Shown: positions 1 through 6,486, counted from the stretch's first letter. The stretch: 8,131 nt of DNA from Paracoccaceae bacterium (GCA_027030435.1 JALVEX010000355.1:1-8131), one strand, 5' to 3'. The notes: a model not told the origin generated them from the letters alone. Numbers and translations: made by a program.

Positions 1-10
1 GTCTGATCCC

Positions 11-30
11 GCGCGTCGATCGCGCATTTT
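11..30 (+). terminator. weak terminator-like hairpin, possibly of an upstream gene
   Basis: A 5-bp inverted repeat (GCGCG at 11-15, CGCGC at 21-25, separated by TCGAT) is followed by ATTTT. This is the layout of a small intrinsic terminator for a plus-strand gene lying before the window. The stem is short and such GC arms arise easily by chance in this genome, so the call is tentative. Confidence 0.25.
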
Positions 31-45
31 CTCTCTTCCCTGACA

Positions 46-94
46 TTGACACGCCCGCGCCGCTTTGGCACCAAACGGGCCCTGACCCCGAGGA
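46..94 (+). promoter_or_regulatory. possible argD promoter (-35) and ribosome binding site
   Basis: A perfect TTGACA lies at 46-51, matching the sigma-70 -35 consensus. No good -10 hexamer sits 16-18 bases downstream; the sequence there is C/A rich. GAGGA at 90-94 lies 7 bases before the argD ATG and is a good Shine-Dalgarno match, which fixes the start. The reading frame of argD stays open back to base 3 but offers no other ATG, GTG or TTG, which also favours 102. I see no clear arginine-repressor-like operator. Confidence 0.35.
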
Positions 95-101
95 ACATCC
101 C

Positions 102-1286
102 ATGATCGCTCCCGTTCTGCCCACCTACAACCGCGCACCGCTTTCCTTCGTGAAGGGCGAAGGCAGCTGGCTGGTTGAGGCCGACGGGCGCCGATTTCTC
201 GATCTCGCCGCCGGTATCGGGGTGATGGCGCTGGGCCATTCCCACCCGGCGCTGGTGGATCGGCTGTCCGAGCAGGGGGCGGCGCTTTGGCATGTATCCA
301 ACCTCTACACCATCCCCGAGCAGGAGGAGCTTGCCCGCCGGCTGGTGGAGGCGACCTTCGCCGATACCGCCTTCTTCACCAATTCCGGCACCGAGGCCTG
401 CGAGCTGGCGGTGAAGATGGCGCGCCGCCATTTCCACGAGAAGGGCGAACATGACCGCACCCGCATCATCGCCTTCGAGGGCTCCTTCCACGGGCGTTCC
501 TCGGCGGCCATCGCCGCGGCCGGGAGCGAGAAGCTGGCGGGGGGATTTGCGCCCCTTCTCCCCGGCTTCACCCAGGTGCCGTTCGGCGATATCGGGGCGC
601 TCAAGGCCGCGATGGGGCCGGATGTGGCGGCGGTGATCGCCGAGCCGGTGCAGGGCGAGGGCGGCATCCGCCCGCTTTCGGACGAAGCCCTGCGCGAGAT
701 GCGCGCGCTTTGCGATACGGCCGGGGCGCTCCTCATCCTTGACGAGGTGCAATGCGGCATGGGCCGCACGGGCCGGCTATTCGCCCATGAATGGGCCGGG
801 ATCGCGCCCGATATCATGATGGTGGCAAAGGGGATCGGCGGCGGCTTTCCCCTCGGCGCGGTGCTGGCCACCGAGGAAGCCGCGGCGGCCATGGGGCCGG
901 GAACGCATGGCTCCACCTATGGCGGCAACCCGCTGGCCTGCGCCATCGGCAACAGGGTGATGGAGATCGTCGCCGATCCCGAATTCCTCGCGGGCGTGAG
1001 CCGCAAGGCGGGGCTCCTGCGCCAGAAGCTCGAGGGGCTTGTGGATGCGCACCCGGAGGTATTCGAGGCGGTGCGCGGGCAGGGGCTGATGCTGGGGCTC
1101 GTCTGCCGCGTGCCAAACAGCGATGTGGTGCAGGCGGGCCACGCCGAGCAGGTGCTGACGGTGCCGGCCGCGGATAACGTGGTGCGCCTGCTGCCGCCGC
1201 TCACCATCAGTGAAGAAGAGATCGCCGAGGCCGTGAAGAGGCTTGACCGCGCGGCGAGCGAAATTTCCGAAGGGCTGAAGGCATGA
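102..1286 (+). CDS. argD: acetylornithine aminotransferase (class III, PLP-dependent)
   Basis: This 394-residue protein has the usual length and full motif set of acetylornithine aminotransferase. The enzyme converts N-acetylglutamate 5-semialdehyde plus glutamate to N2-acetylornithine in cytosolic arginine synthesis, and in many bacteria the same enzyme also serves as succinyldiaminopimelate aminotransferase for lysine. Visible motifs are NSGTEA (94-99, cofactor phosphate), FHGR (129-132), EPVQGEGG (181-188), LDEVQ with the pyridine-binding Asp214, the Schiff-base Lys243 in VAKGIGGGFPLGA, and the GSTYGGNPLAC block (270-280). The stop codon overlaps the argF start as ATGA, so the two are almost certainly co-transcribed and translationally coupled. 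Class III aminotransferases are hard to separate by sequence alone (ornithine or GABA aminotransferase are alternatives), but the neighbouring argF settles the role well. Confidence 0.93.
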   Translation: MIAPVLPTYNRAPLSFVKGEGSWLVEADGRRFLDLAAGIGVMALGHSHPALVDRLSEQGAALWHVSNLYTIPEQEELARRLVEATFADTAFFTNSGTEACELAVKMARRHFHEKGEHDRTRIIAFEGSFHGRSSAAIAAAGSEKLAGGFAPLLPGFTQVPFGDIGALKAAMGPDVAAVIAEPVQGEGGIRPLSDEALREMRALCDTAGALLILDEVQCGMGRTGRLFAHEWAGIAPDIMMVAKGIGGGFPLGAVLATEEAAAAMGPGTHGSTYGGNPLACAIGNRVMEIVADPEFLAGVSRKAGLLRQKLEGLVDAHPEVFEAVRGQGLMLGLVCRVPNSDVVQAGHAEQVLTVPAADNVVRLLPPLTISEEEIAEAVKRLDRAASEISEGLKA

Positions 1287-2209
1287 ATCATTTCCTCGAT
1301 ATCCACAAGACGGACGCCGCCGATCTCAGATCCATGATCGAAGAGGGCAGGCGGATGAAACAGGCCCGCGCGGGGCGCGCGCGCGGCGCACCGGATGACG
1401 AACAGCCCCTCGCGGGGCGGATGGTGGCGCTGATCTTCGAAAAGCCCTCCACCCGCACGCGCGTGAGCTTCGATCTTGGCGTGCGCCAGATGGGGGGCGA
1501 AACCATGGTGCTTTCGGGCGCCGATCTGCAGCTCGGCCATGGCGAGAGCATCGCCGATACCGCCCGCGTGCTCTCGCGCTATGTGGACATGATCATGATC
1601 CGCACCTTCGAGGAGGCGATCCTGCTCGAGCTTGCGGAATATTCCGACGTGCCGGTCATCAACGGCCTCACCAACCGCACCCACCCCTGCCAGATCATGG
1701 CCGACGTGATGACCTATGAAGAGCATCGCGGCCCGATCCGGGGGAAGAAGGTGGTGTGGTGCGGCGATGGCAACAACGTCTGCGCCTCCTTCCTGCACGG
1801 GGCCGGGCAGTTCGGCTTCGATTTCACCTTCACCGGCCCGGCCGAGCTTGATCCGGAGGCGGAATTCATCGAGCTGGCGCGCGCGAAGGGCGCGAATGTC
1901 GAGATCGAGCGGGATGCAGGGAAGGCCGTGGAGGGGGCGGATCTTGTCGTCACCGATACCTGGGTTTCGATGCATGACAGCCAGTCCACCCGCCAGCGCC
2001 GCCACAATCTCCTGAAGCCCTATCAGGTGAACGAAGCGCTCATGGAGAAGGCCGGGCCCGATGCGCTCTTCATGCACTGCCTTCCCGCCCATCGTGAAGA
2101 AGAGGTGACAAGCGCGGTGATGGACGGTCCGCGTTCGGTGATCTTCGACGAGGCAGAAAACCGCCTGCATGCGCAAAAGGCGGTGATGCGCTGGTGCCTT
2201 GGTGTCTGA
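1283..2209 (+). CDS. argF: ornithine carbamoyltransferase
   Basis: This 308-residue protein is the anabolic ornithine transcarbamylase, which makes citrulline from ornithine and carbamoyl phosphate. The sequence shows the carbamoyl-phosphate site STRTR (56-60, preceded by FEKP), HPCQ (134-137), the ornithine-binding DTWVSM (225-230) and the catalytic-Cys motif HCLPAHR (265-271, Cys266). The length is normal for the trimeric bacterial enzyme. The HCLPAHR and DTWVSM motifs exclude aspartate carbamoyltransferase. A somewhat longer, Arg/Asp-rich loop lies around residues 28-42. The ATG overlaps the argD stop by 4 bases, and GAAGGG at 1269-1274 is a fitting ribosome binding site. It acts directly after ArgD and a deacetylation step not encoded here. 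The stop codon is the first base triplet of an intergenic repeat that also supplies a stem-loop. Confidence 0.96.
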   Translation: MNHFLDIHKTDAADLRSMIEEGRRMKQARAGRARGAPDDEQPLAGRMVALIFEKPSTRTRVSFDLGVRQMGGETMVLSGADLQLGHGESIADTARVLSRYVDMIMIRTFEEAILLELAEYSDVPVINGLTNRTHPCQIMADVMTYEEHRGPIRGKKVVWCGDGNNVCASFLHGAGQFGFDFTFTGPAELDPEAEFIELARAKGANVEIERDAGKAVEGADLVVTDTWVSMHDSQSTRQRRHNLLKPYQVNEALMEKAGPDALFMHCLPAHREEEVTSAVMDGPRSVIFDEAENRLHAQKAVMRWCLGV

Positions 2210-2281
2210 CCGCGGGCACGCGGCAATGCCGGAGCAGAAATTTCTTGCCTCCGGCGGGGATATTTGCCGGACCAGTGATGG
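2207..2281 (+). repeat. intergenic repeat, copy A (after argF)
   Basis: This copy begins at the argF stop codon with TGACCGCGGGCA and, after a 22-base variable stretch, continues with a block at 2241-2281 whose core is TTGCCTCCGGC, GGGGATATTTG and CGGACCA. The second copy (3799-3855, minus strand) has the same 12 starting bases, also beginning at a stop codon, and nearly the same 3' block, with a handful of differences and one extra C here. Copy A carries about 17 more bases in the middle. The CCTCCGGC-GGATATTT core resembles an intergenic element I remember as frequent in Rhodobacterales; that link is from memory, not from a search. Confidence 0.7.
2228..2264 (+). terminator. stem-loop terminator after argF
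   Basis: GCCGGAG (2228-2234) pairs perfectly with CTCCGGC (2249-2255), and the loop contains the palindrome AGAAATTTCT (2236-2245), which could extend the stem. The hairpin is followed by GGGGATATTT, a weak U tract. It lies 18 bases past the argF stop and before gnd, so it probably ends or attenuates the argDF transcript. An alternative small hairpin, CTTGCC with GGCGGG closed through G-U pairs, uses the same right-hand bases and corresponds to the hairpin seen in copy B. Confidence 0.55.
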
Positions 2282-2295
2282 AATGATCGCCCGCA

Positions 2296-2373
2296 CTGCT
2301 GCGGCAGATGCGCATCTTGCTTGCATGCGAACAGAATACCCTTAAGCTTCCGGCAGGAATTGGAGGGCATGGC
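2296..2373 (+). promoter_or_regulatory. gnd leader: possible promoter, inverted-repeat motif and ribosome binding site
   Basis: The 164 bases between argF and gnd hold repeat copy A, then this leader. GGAGGG at 2362-2367 lies 6 bases before ATG 2374 and decides the gnd start. A CTGC-TGCG-GCAG inverted repeat lies at 2296-2307. TTGCTT (2317-2322) followed 17 bases later by CCTTAA (2340-2345) is a possible but poor sigma-70 pair; no better promoter is visible. The ATG at 2308 that extends the frame by 22 codons has no ribosome binding site and gives a leader not seen in this enzyme family. Confidence 0.35.
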
Positions 2374-3786
2374 ATGGCTGAAAAAGAGCACCTGGCACGT
2401 ATCGGGCTGATCGGCCTTGGGGTGATGGGGGCCAATCTGGCGCTCAATATCGCCGAGAAGGGCTTTCGCGTTGCCGTCAACAACCGCTCGCCCGGGCGGA
2501 TCCATGCCCTGATGGAACAGGCCGGGGATCTGGCCGCAAATCTCGTGCCGTGCGAGGATATCGGAAGCCTTGTTTCGGCACTTGAAAAACCCCGCGCCAT
2601 CATTCTGATGATCAAGGCCGGAAGGGCGGTGGATCAGCAGATAGAGGCGCTTGTGCCACATCTGGAAAAGGGCGACATCATCATCGATGCGGGCAATGCC
2701 GATTATCACGATACCCGCCGCCGCGCCCGCGCCCTGGCTGAAAGGGGCATCGATCTGATCGGCATGGGGGTTTCGGGCGGGGCGGAAGGCGCGCGCCACG
2801 GCCCCTCGATCATGGCCGGCGGACCGAAGCGCGCCTGGAATGCCGTCCGCGATGTGATCGAGGCCATTGCCGCGCGGTTCAACGGCGAGCCCTGCGCGGC
2901 GCTGGTGGGCCCCGATGGCGCCGGGCATTTCGTGAAAACCGTGCATAACGGCATCGAATATGCCGACATGCAGATGATCGCCGAGATCTACGGCATCCTG
3001 CGCGATGGCGAGAAACGCCCGGCCAATGCGATCGGCAGGCTTTTCGAGGCATGGAACGAGGGCCCGCTGCAATCCTATCTGATCGAGATCACCGCGAAGA
3101 TCCTGCAGACACGCGATCCCGAAACGGGCGAATGGATCGTCGATGTGATCGACGACAGCGCCGGCCAGAAGGGCACCGGCCGCTGGACGGTGATCGAGGC
3201 GCTGAAGCTTGGCGAAGCGCCCTCGGCCATCGAGGCGGCGGTGGATGCGCGGGTGTGGTCGGCCATGAAGGCGGCGCGCAAAACCGGCGAAGAGCTCTAT
3301 CCGCCGCAGAAGGATCTCGCGCCCGCGCTTCTCGAGGCCGATATGGAAAACGCCCTGCTGGCGGGGCGCATCATCGCCCATGGGCAAGGGTTTTCACTCA
3401 TGCGCGCGGGCAGCGAGGCCCATGATTGGGATCTCGATCTCGAGGTTATCGCAAAGATCTGGCGCGCCGGCTGCATCATCCGCTCCGGGCTGCTGGACGA
3501 GATCGCCGCAGCCGCCCATGAAGGCCTGCCCCATGGCCAGCTGATCTTTGCCCCCGCCCTCGCCGCCCGCCTTGCCGACGGGCGCGGCGCGCTCAGAAGG
3601 GTTGTTTCTTCCGCCATGTTGCAGGAATTGCCTGTCCCTGCCCTCGGCGCGGCGCTCGCCGCTTTCGAAAGCCTGCGTCAGGGCCGCAGCACGGCCAACC
3701 TGATCCAGGCGCAGCGCGATTTCTTCGGCCAGCACGGCTTTGCCCGCATCGATGGCGCGCAGGATCAGCACGGCCCCTGGGCCTGA
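2374..3786 (+). CDS. gnd: 6-phosphogluconate dehydrogenase, decarboxylating
   Basis: This 470-residue enzyme oxidises and decarboxylates 6-phosphogluconate to ribulose 5-phosphate, making NADPH in the oxidative pentose phosphate pathway. The N-terminal Rossmann domain has GLIGLGVMGANLALN (11-25), NNRS just after strand 2, and DAGN (105-108). Substrate-site motifs are GVSGG (132-136) and KTVHNGIEYADMQ with Lys188, Asn192 and Glu195 at the expected catalytic places. The all-helical C-terminal domain carries DSAGQKGTGRWT (261-272) and ends in RDFFGQHGFARID, with the conserved Arg448 and His454 that reach the partner subunit's active site. The length fits the long, dimeric form of the family. Ala137 stands where most relatives have the first Glu of GVSGGEEGAR. 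The start is set by GGAGGG 6 bases upstream. No zwf, pgl or Entner-Doudoroff gene lies alongside. Confidence 0.95.
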   Translation: MAEKEHLARIGLIGLGVMGANLALNIAEKGFRVAVNNRSPGRIHALMEQAGDLAANLVPCEDIGSLVSALEKPRAIILMIKAGRAVDQQIEALVPHLEKGDIIIDAGNADYHDTRRRARALAERGIDLIGMGVSGGAEGARHGPSIMAGGPKRAWNAVRDVIEAIAARFNGEPCAALVGPDGAGHFVKTVHNGIEYADMQMIAEIYGILRDGEKRPANAIGRLFEAWNEGPLQSYLIEITAKILQTRDPETGEWIVDVIDDSAGQKGTGRWTVIEALKLGEAPSAIEAAVDARVWSAMKAARKTGEELYPPQKDLAPALLEADMENALLAGRIIAHGQGFSLMRAGSEAHDWDLDLEVIAKIWRAGCIIRSGLLDEIAAAAHEGLPHGQLIFAPALAARLADGRGALRRVVSSAMLQELPVPALGAALAAFESLRQGRSTANLIQAQRDFFGQHGFARIDGAQDQHGPWA

Positions 3787-3798
3787 GCCACCGGGCTC
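3785..3798 (+). other. small hairpin overlapping the gnd stop codon
   Basis: GAGCC (3785-3789) and GGCTC (3794-3798) form a 5-bp stem with a 4-base loop that starts inside the gnd TGA. It could protect the gnd mRNA end or help termination, but it has no U tract and is short. Confidence 0.25.
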
Positions 3799-3855
3799 TC
3801 ATCAATGGTCCGCAAATATCCCTGCCGGAGGCAGGAAAGTTCCTGCCCGCGGTCA
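3799..3855 (-). repeat. intergenic repeat, copy B (after the minus-strand oxidoreductase)
   Basis: Read on the minus strand this begins at the stop codon of the oxidoreductase with TGACCGCGGGCA, identical to the first 12 bases of copy A after argF. It then continues with TTTCCTGCCTCCGGC, AGGGATATTTG and CGGACCATTGATG. The middle section is only 5 bases, against 22 in copy A. Differences within the shared 3' block include C/T and A/G changes that turn G-U pairs into Watson-Crick pairs in a shared hairpin, which suggests that the RNA structure matters. Confidence 0.7.
3821..3847. terminator. bidirectional terminator between convergent genes
   Basis: The 66-base gap between the ends of gnd and the oxidoreductase holds three arms on the plus strand: CCTGCC (3821-3826), GGCAGGAA (3830-3837) and TTCCTGCC (3840-3847). 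The middle arm can pair with either outer arm, giving two mutually exclusive hairpins: a 6-bp stem with a GGA loop, or a perfect 8-bp inverted repeat with a 2-base centre. Read on the minus strand the first hairpin is followed by GATATTT. This is the natural place for a terminator serving both transcripts, although neither direction has a strong U tract. Confidence 0.55.
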
Positions 3856-6345
3856 ACCATCGGCGCGGATACGGATGTTTTGCGGATCATGGGGGCTGTC
3901 GGGCGTCACTTCCGCCTCCCACAACCGATCGAACATCTTCACCTTCAGCTTCCTGCCGGGCTCCGCGAGATCGGGGCGCACATAGCCCATGGCGATGCTC
4001 CTGCCCGCCACCACGCTGTAGCCCCCGGAGGTGAGGCGCCCCACCATTTCATCGCCGCTGTAAAGAGCCTCGCGGCCCCAGGGATCGGCATCTTCGGGGC
4101 CGTCAACATGGAGGGTTACGCATTTGCTGCGGATGCCATGGCCGAGCATCGCCGCCTTGCCGAGGAAATCCTTTTCAAGATCGATGAAGCGATCGAGCCC
4201 GGCCTCGAGCGGTGTGGCATCGCGGCCAAGCTCGGTGCCGAAAGCGCGGTAGCTCTTTTCCTGACGCAGCCAGTTCTGCGCCCGCGCGCCTACGGGCTTC
4301 AGCCCGTGCTTTTCGCCCGCCTCCATCAGGAGATCCCAAAGGTAATTCTGCATCTCGATCGGGTGGTGCAGCTCCCAGCCAAGCTCCCCCGTATAGGCCA
4401 CGCGAATGGCGCGCACGGGGCACATGCCAAGCTCGATATCCTGCGCCGAGAGCCAGGGAAAGCGTTTGTTGGAAAGGGCGGTTTCGGGCTCGGCGTCGCG
4501 GATCACCTCGCGCAGAACGTCGCGCGTTTTCGGCCCGGCGATGGCAAAAACGCCCCATTGCGTGGTGACATCCTGAATCTCGATGTAGCCGAAATCCCCG
4601 GCCTTGTCCTCGGCCGCCTTCCTCAGGTAGTCGGCATCGTAATCCTGCCAGGCGCCGGCTGAGATGAGGTAATATTCATCCTCGCCCGTGCGCAGGATCG
4701 TGTATTCGCTGCGCGTGGTGCCCGTGGGGGTGAGGGCGTAGGTGAGATTGATGCGCCCCGGCTTCGGCAGCCGATTGGTGGTGAACCATTCGAGAAAGGC
4801 GGTGGCGCCCGGCCCCTTCACCACATGCTTCGCAAATGCCGTGGCGTCGATCAGCCCCATGCCCTCGCGGATGGCGCGCGCCTCGGCCTCGGCGTATTTC
4901 CACCAGCCGCCGCGGCGGAAACTGCGGGCCGCCGTATCGTCAAATCTAGGCTCGGCGTAGTAATTGGGCCGCTCCCAGCCGTTGACCTGCCCGAACTGCG
5001 CGCCAAGCGCCTTCTGGCGATCGTAGGCGGGGGAGGTGCGCAGCGGGCGGCAGGCGGGGCGCTCCTCGTCGGGGTGGTGGAGGATATAGACATGCTCATA
5101 GGCCTCCTCGTTCTTGCGCGCCGAATATTCGGTGGTGATCCAGCTGCCGAAACGCTTGGGATCGAGGCTGGCCATGTCGATCTCGGCCTCGCCCTCCACC
5201 ATCAGCTGGGCGAGATAATGCCCCGCGCCGCCCGCCGCCGTGATGCCGAAGCTGAAGCCCTCGGCCAGCCACATGTTGCGAAGCCCCGGGGCCGGGCCGA
5301 TCAGCGGATTGCCATCGGGGGTGTAGCAGATGGGGCCGTTGAAATCGTCCTTGAGGCCCACCGTTTCCGAGGAAGGGATGCGGTGGATGAAGGACATGTA
5401 TTCCTCTTCGATCCGCTCCAGATCGAGCGGGAAGAGATCGGCGCGGAAGCTGTCGGGCACGCCGTAGAGGAAACGCGCGGGCGCGCCCTTCTCGTAGGGG
5501 CCGAGGATCCAGCCGCCGCGCTCCTCGCGCACATACCATTTCGCATCCGCATCGCGCAGCACCGGGTGCTCGGGATTGCCCGCCGCGCGCCATTCCACAA
5601 GCGCCGGATCTGGCTCGGTGACGATATACTGATGCTCAACGGGTATCGCCGGGCTCTTGATGCCGAGCAGCCGCGCGGTGCGCTGGGCGTGGTTGCCGGT
5701 GGCCGTCACCACATGCTCGGCGCGGATCTCGAAGGTTTCTTCGGTGGGCACGAGATTGCCGCCCTTCTCGCCCATCACATGGCCGCGCACGATCCATTCG
5801 CTGCCCGTCCATTCGTAGCTGTCCACCTGCATGCGGCGCAGGATCTGAACCCCGCGCTGGCGCGCGCCCCTGGCCATGGCCATGGTCACATCGGCGGGGT
5901 TTATGTAGCCGTCCGTCGGGTGATAGAGCGCGCCCACCAGATCTTCGGTGCGCACCAGCGGCCAGCGCTCACGGATTTCCTTCGGCGAGAGCCATTCATA
6001 GGGCACGCCGCAGGTTTCGGCGGTGGTGGCGTAGAGCATGTATTCATCCATCCGCTCGCGGCTCTGCGCCATGCGCAGATTGCCGACCACCGAGAAGCCG
6101 GCATCGAGCCCGGTTTCCGCTTCGAGCGTCTTGTAGAACTTGATGGAGTAATCGTGGATATGGGTGGTGGCGTAGGACATGTTGAAATAGGGCAGAAGCC
6201 CCGCCGCGTGCCAGGTGGAGCCGGAGGTGAGCTCGTCGCGCTCGAGCAGCATCACATCTTCCCAGCCCGCGCGCGCCAGATGATAGGCGATCGAGGTGCC
6301 GACAGCGCCGCCACCCACAACAAGTGCCCGAACATGCGTTTTCAT
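3853..6345 (-). CDS. dimethylglycine dehydrogenase-like FAD/GcvT two-domain oxidoreductase
   Basis: This 830-residue protein joins an N-terminal FAD-dependent amine oxidase domain (about 1-400) to a C-terminal GcvT-like folate-binding aminomethyltransferase domain (about 420-825). Such enzymes demethylate dimethylglycine or sarcosine and pass the one-carbon unit to tetrahydrofolate, giving methylene-tetrahydrofolate. Visible features are the dinucleotide-binding GGGAVG (11-16); SGSTWHAAGL with His46, the position of the covalent flavin histidine in mammalian DMGDH and SARDH; PVEHQYIVTEP (235-245); a C-terminal FAD block (341-375); and in the GcvT part LTPTG followed by SEYTI (538-550) and YTGELGWELH (651-660). 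As I recall it, human DMGDH reads LTPKG...AELTV here, whereas sarcosine dehydrogenase has an Asp, so the DMGDH subtype fits best. No signal peptide or membrane segment is visible; it is probably cytosolic. Rhodobacterales carry many paralogues, so the exact amine substrate is uncertain. GGAGG at 6353-6357 (minus strand) supports the start. Confidence 0.85.
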   Translation of the reverse strand: MKTHVRALVVGGGAVGTSIAYHLARAGWEDVMLLERDELTSGSTWHAAGLLPYFNMSYATTHIHDYSIKFYKTLEAETGLDAGFSVVGNLRMAQSRERMDEYMLYATTAETCGVPYEWLSPKEIRERWPLVRTEDLVGALYHPTDGYINPADVTMAMARGARQRGVQILRRMQVDSYEWTGSEWIVRGHVMGEKGGNLVPTEETFEIRAEHVVTATGNHAQRTARLLGIKSPAIPVEHQYIVTEPDPALVEWRAAGNPEHPVLRDADAKWYVREERGGWILGPYEKGAPARFLYGVPDSFRADLFPLDLERIEEEYMSFIHRIPSSETVGLKDDFNGPICYTPDGNPLIGPAPGLRNMWLAEGFSFGITAAGGAGHYLAQLMVEGEAEIDMASLDPKRFGSWITTEYSARKNEEAYEHVYILHHPDEERPACRPLRTSPAYDRQKALGAQFGQVNGWERPNYYAEPRFDDTAARSFRRGGWWKYAEAEARAIREGMGLIDATAFAKHVVKGPGATAFLEWFTTNRLPKPGRINLTYALTPTGTTRSEYTILRTGEDEYYLISAGAWQDYDADYLRKAAEDKAGDFGYIEIQDVTTQWGVFAIAGPKTRDVLREVIRDAEPETALSNKRFPWLSAQDIELGMCPVRAIRVAYTGELGWELHHPIEMQNYLWDLLMEAGEKHGLKPVGARAQNWLRQEKSYRAFGTELGRDATPLEAGLDRFIDLEKDFLGKAAMLGHGIRSKCVTLHVDGPEDADPWGREALYSGDEMVGRLTSGGYSVVAGRSIAMGYVRPDLAEPGRKLKVKMFDRLWEAEVTPDSPHDPQNIRIRADG

Positions 6346-6360
6346 TGCCGATCCTCCCCG
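6346..6360 (-). promoter_or_regulatory. strong ribosome binding site of the oxidoreductase gene
   Basis: Read on the minus strand, GGGGAGGA lies 7 bases before the ATG at 6345 and is the strongest Shine-Dalgarno sequence in the window. It fixes the start of the oxidoreductase and suggests high translation. Further upstream on the minus strand, TTTGACG (near 6401-6407) could be a -35 element, but no convincing -10 is seen. Confidence 0.6.
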
Positions 6361-6457
6361 GGGAATTCCTGCCTCCTTGATGCCGGAAAGGGGCGGCCGG
6401 CGTCAAACGCGCTCCGACGCTTGCGGGCCAAAAACGACACCCTGCGCGCCGGCGCTC

Positions 6458-6474
6458 TTGCTGCATTGCAGCAA
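6458..6474. promoter_or_regulatory. perfect palindromic operator-like site in the divergent region
   Basis: TTGCTGCA and TGCAGCAA form a perfect inverted repeat with 8-bp arms around a single T. It lies 39 bases before the panC ATG and 112 bases before the oxidoreductase ATG, and overlaps the best panC -35 hexamer, so a bound protein would block panC transcription. Its centre, CTGC-ATT-GCAG, matches the CTGC-N3-GCAG type of site described for the polyhydroxyalkanoate regulator PhaR of Paracoccus; that likeness is from memory and the link to either gene is unproven. Confidence 0.5.
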
Positions 6475-6486
6475 TCGGGATATTGA
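6458..6486 (+). promoter_or_regulatory. candidate panC promoter
   Basis: TTGCTG (6458-6463) and TATTGA (6481-6486) are 17 bases apart, a good sigma-70 spacing with three of six consensus bases in the -10 and a TTG -35. GATATT at 6479 is an alternative -10 at 15-base spacing. Transcription would begin near 6492, leaving a leader of about 20 bases. The panC ribosome binding site, GGGAA at 6504-6508, is modest. Confidence 0.4.

Noticed and set aside
917..2326. 469-codon minus-strand ORF opposite argD and argF
   Set aside because: It spans two well-supported genes on the other strand, has a low-complexity His/Arg/Ala-rich composition typical of an antisense frame in GC-rich DNA, and has no recognisable domain.
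2308..2373. Upstream in-frame ATG adding 22 codons to gnd
   Set aside because: No ribosome binding site precedes 2308, the added residues are not typical of the family, and GGAGGG sits correctly before ATG 2374.
2023..3387. 454-codon minus-strand ORF opposite gnd
   Set aside because: It is antisense to gnd and the end of argF, shows no family motif, and crosses the argF terminator and gnd leader.
3853..6345. DMSP demethylase (DmdA) as the identity of the GcvT-containing protein
   Set aside because: DmdA is a stand-alone GcvT-type protein of under 400 residues without a flavin domain; this protein has an N-terminal FAD domain with the covalent-flavin His motif.
6446..6455. GCGCCGGCGC palindrome and other short GC palindromes
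   Set aside because: Ten-base GC palindromes are expected by chance at this base composition, and this one has no spacing or partner that suggests a site.
4825..6486. 553-codon plus-strand ORF opposite the oxidoreductase
   Set aside because: Long open antisense frames are expected here because of codon bias. The product is His/Gly/Ala rich without motifs, while the minus-strand protein has a complete FAD/GcvT architecture.
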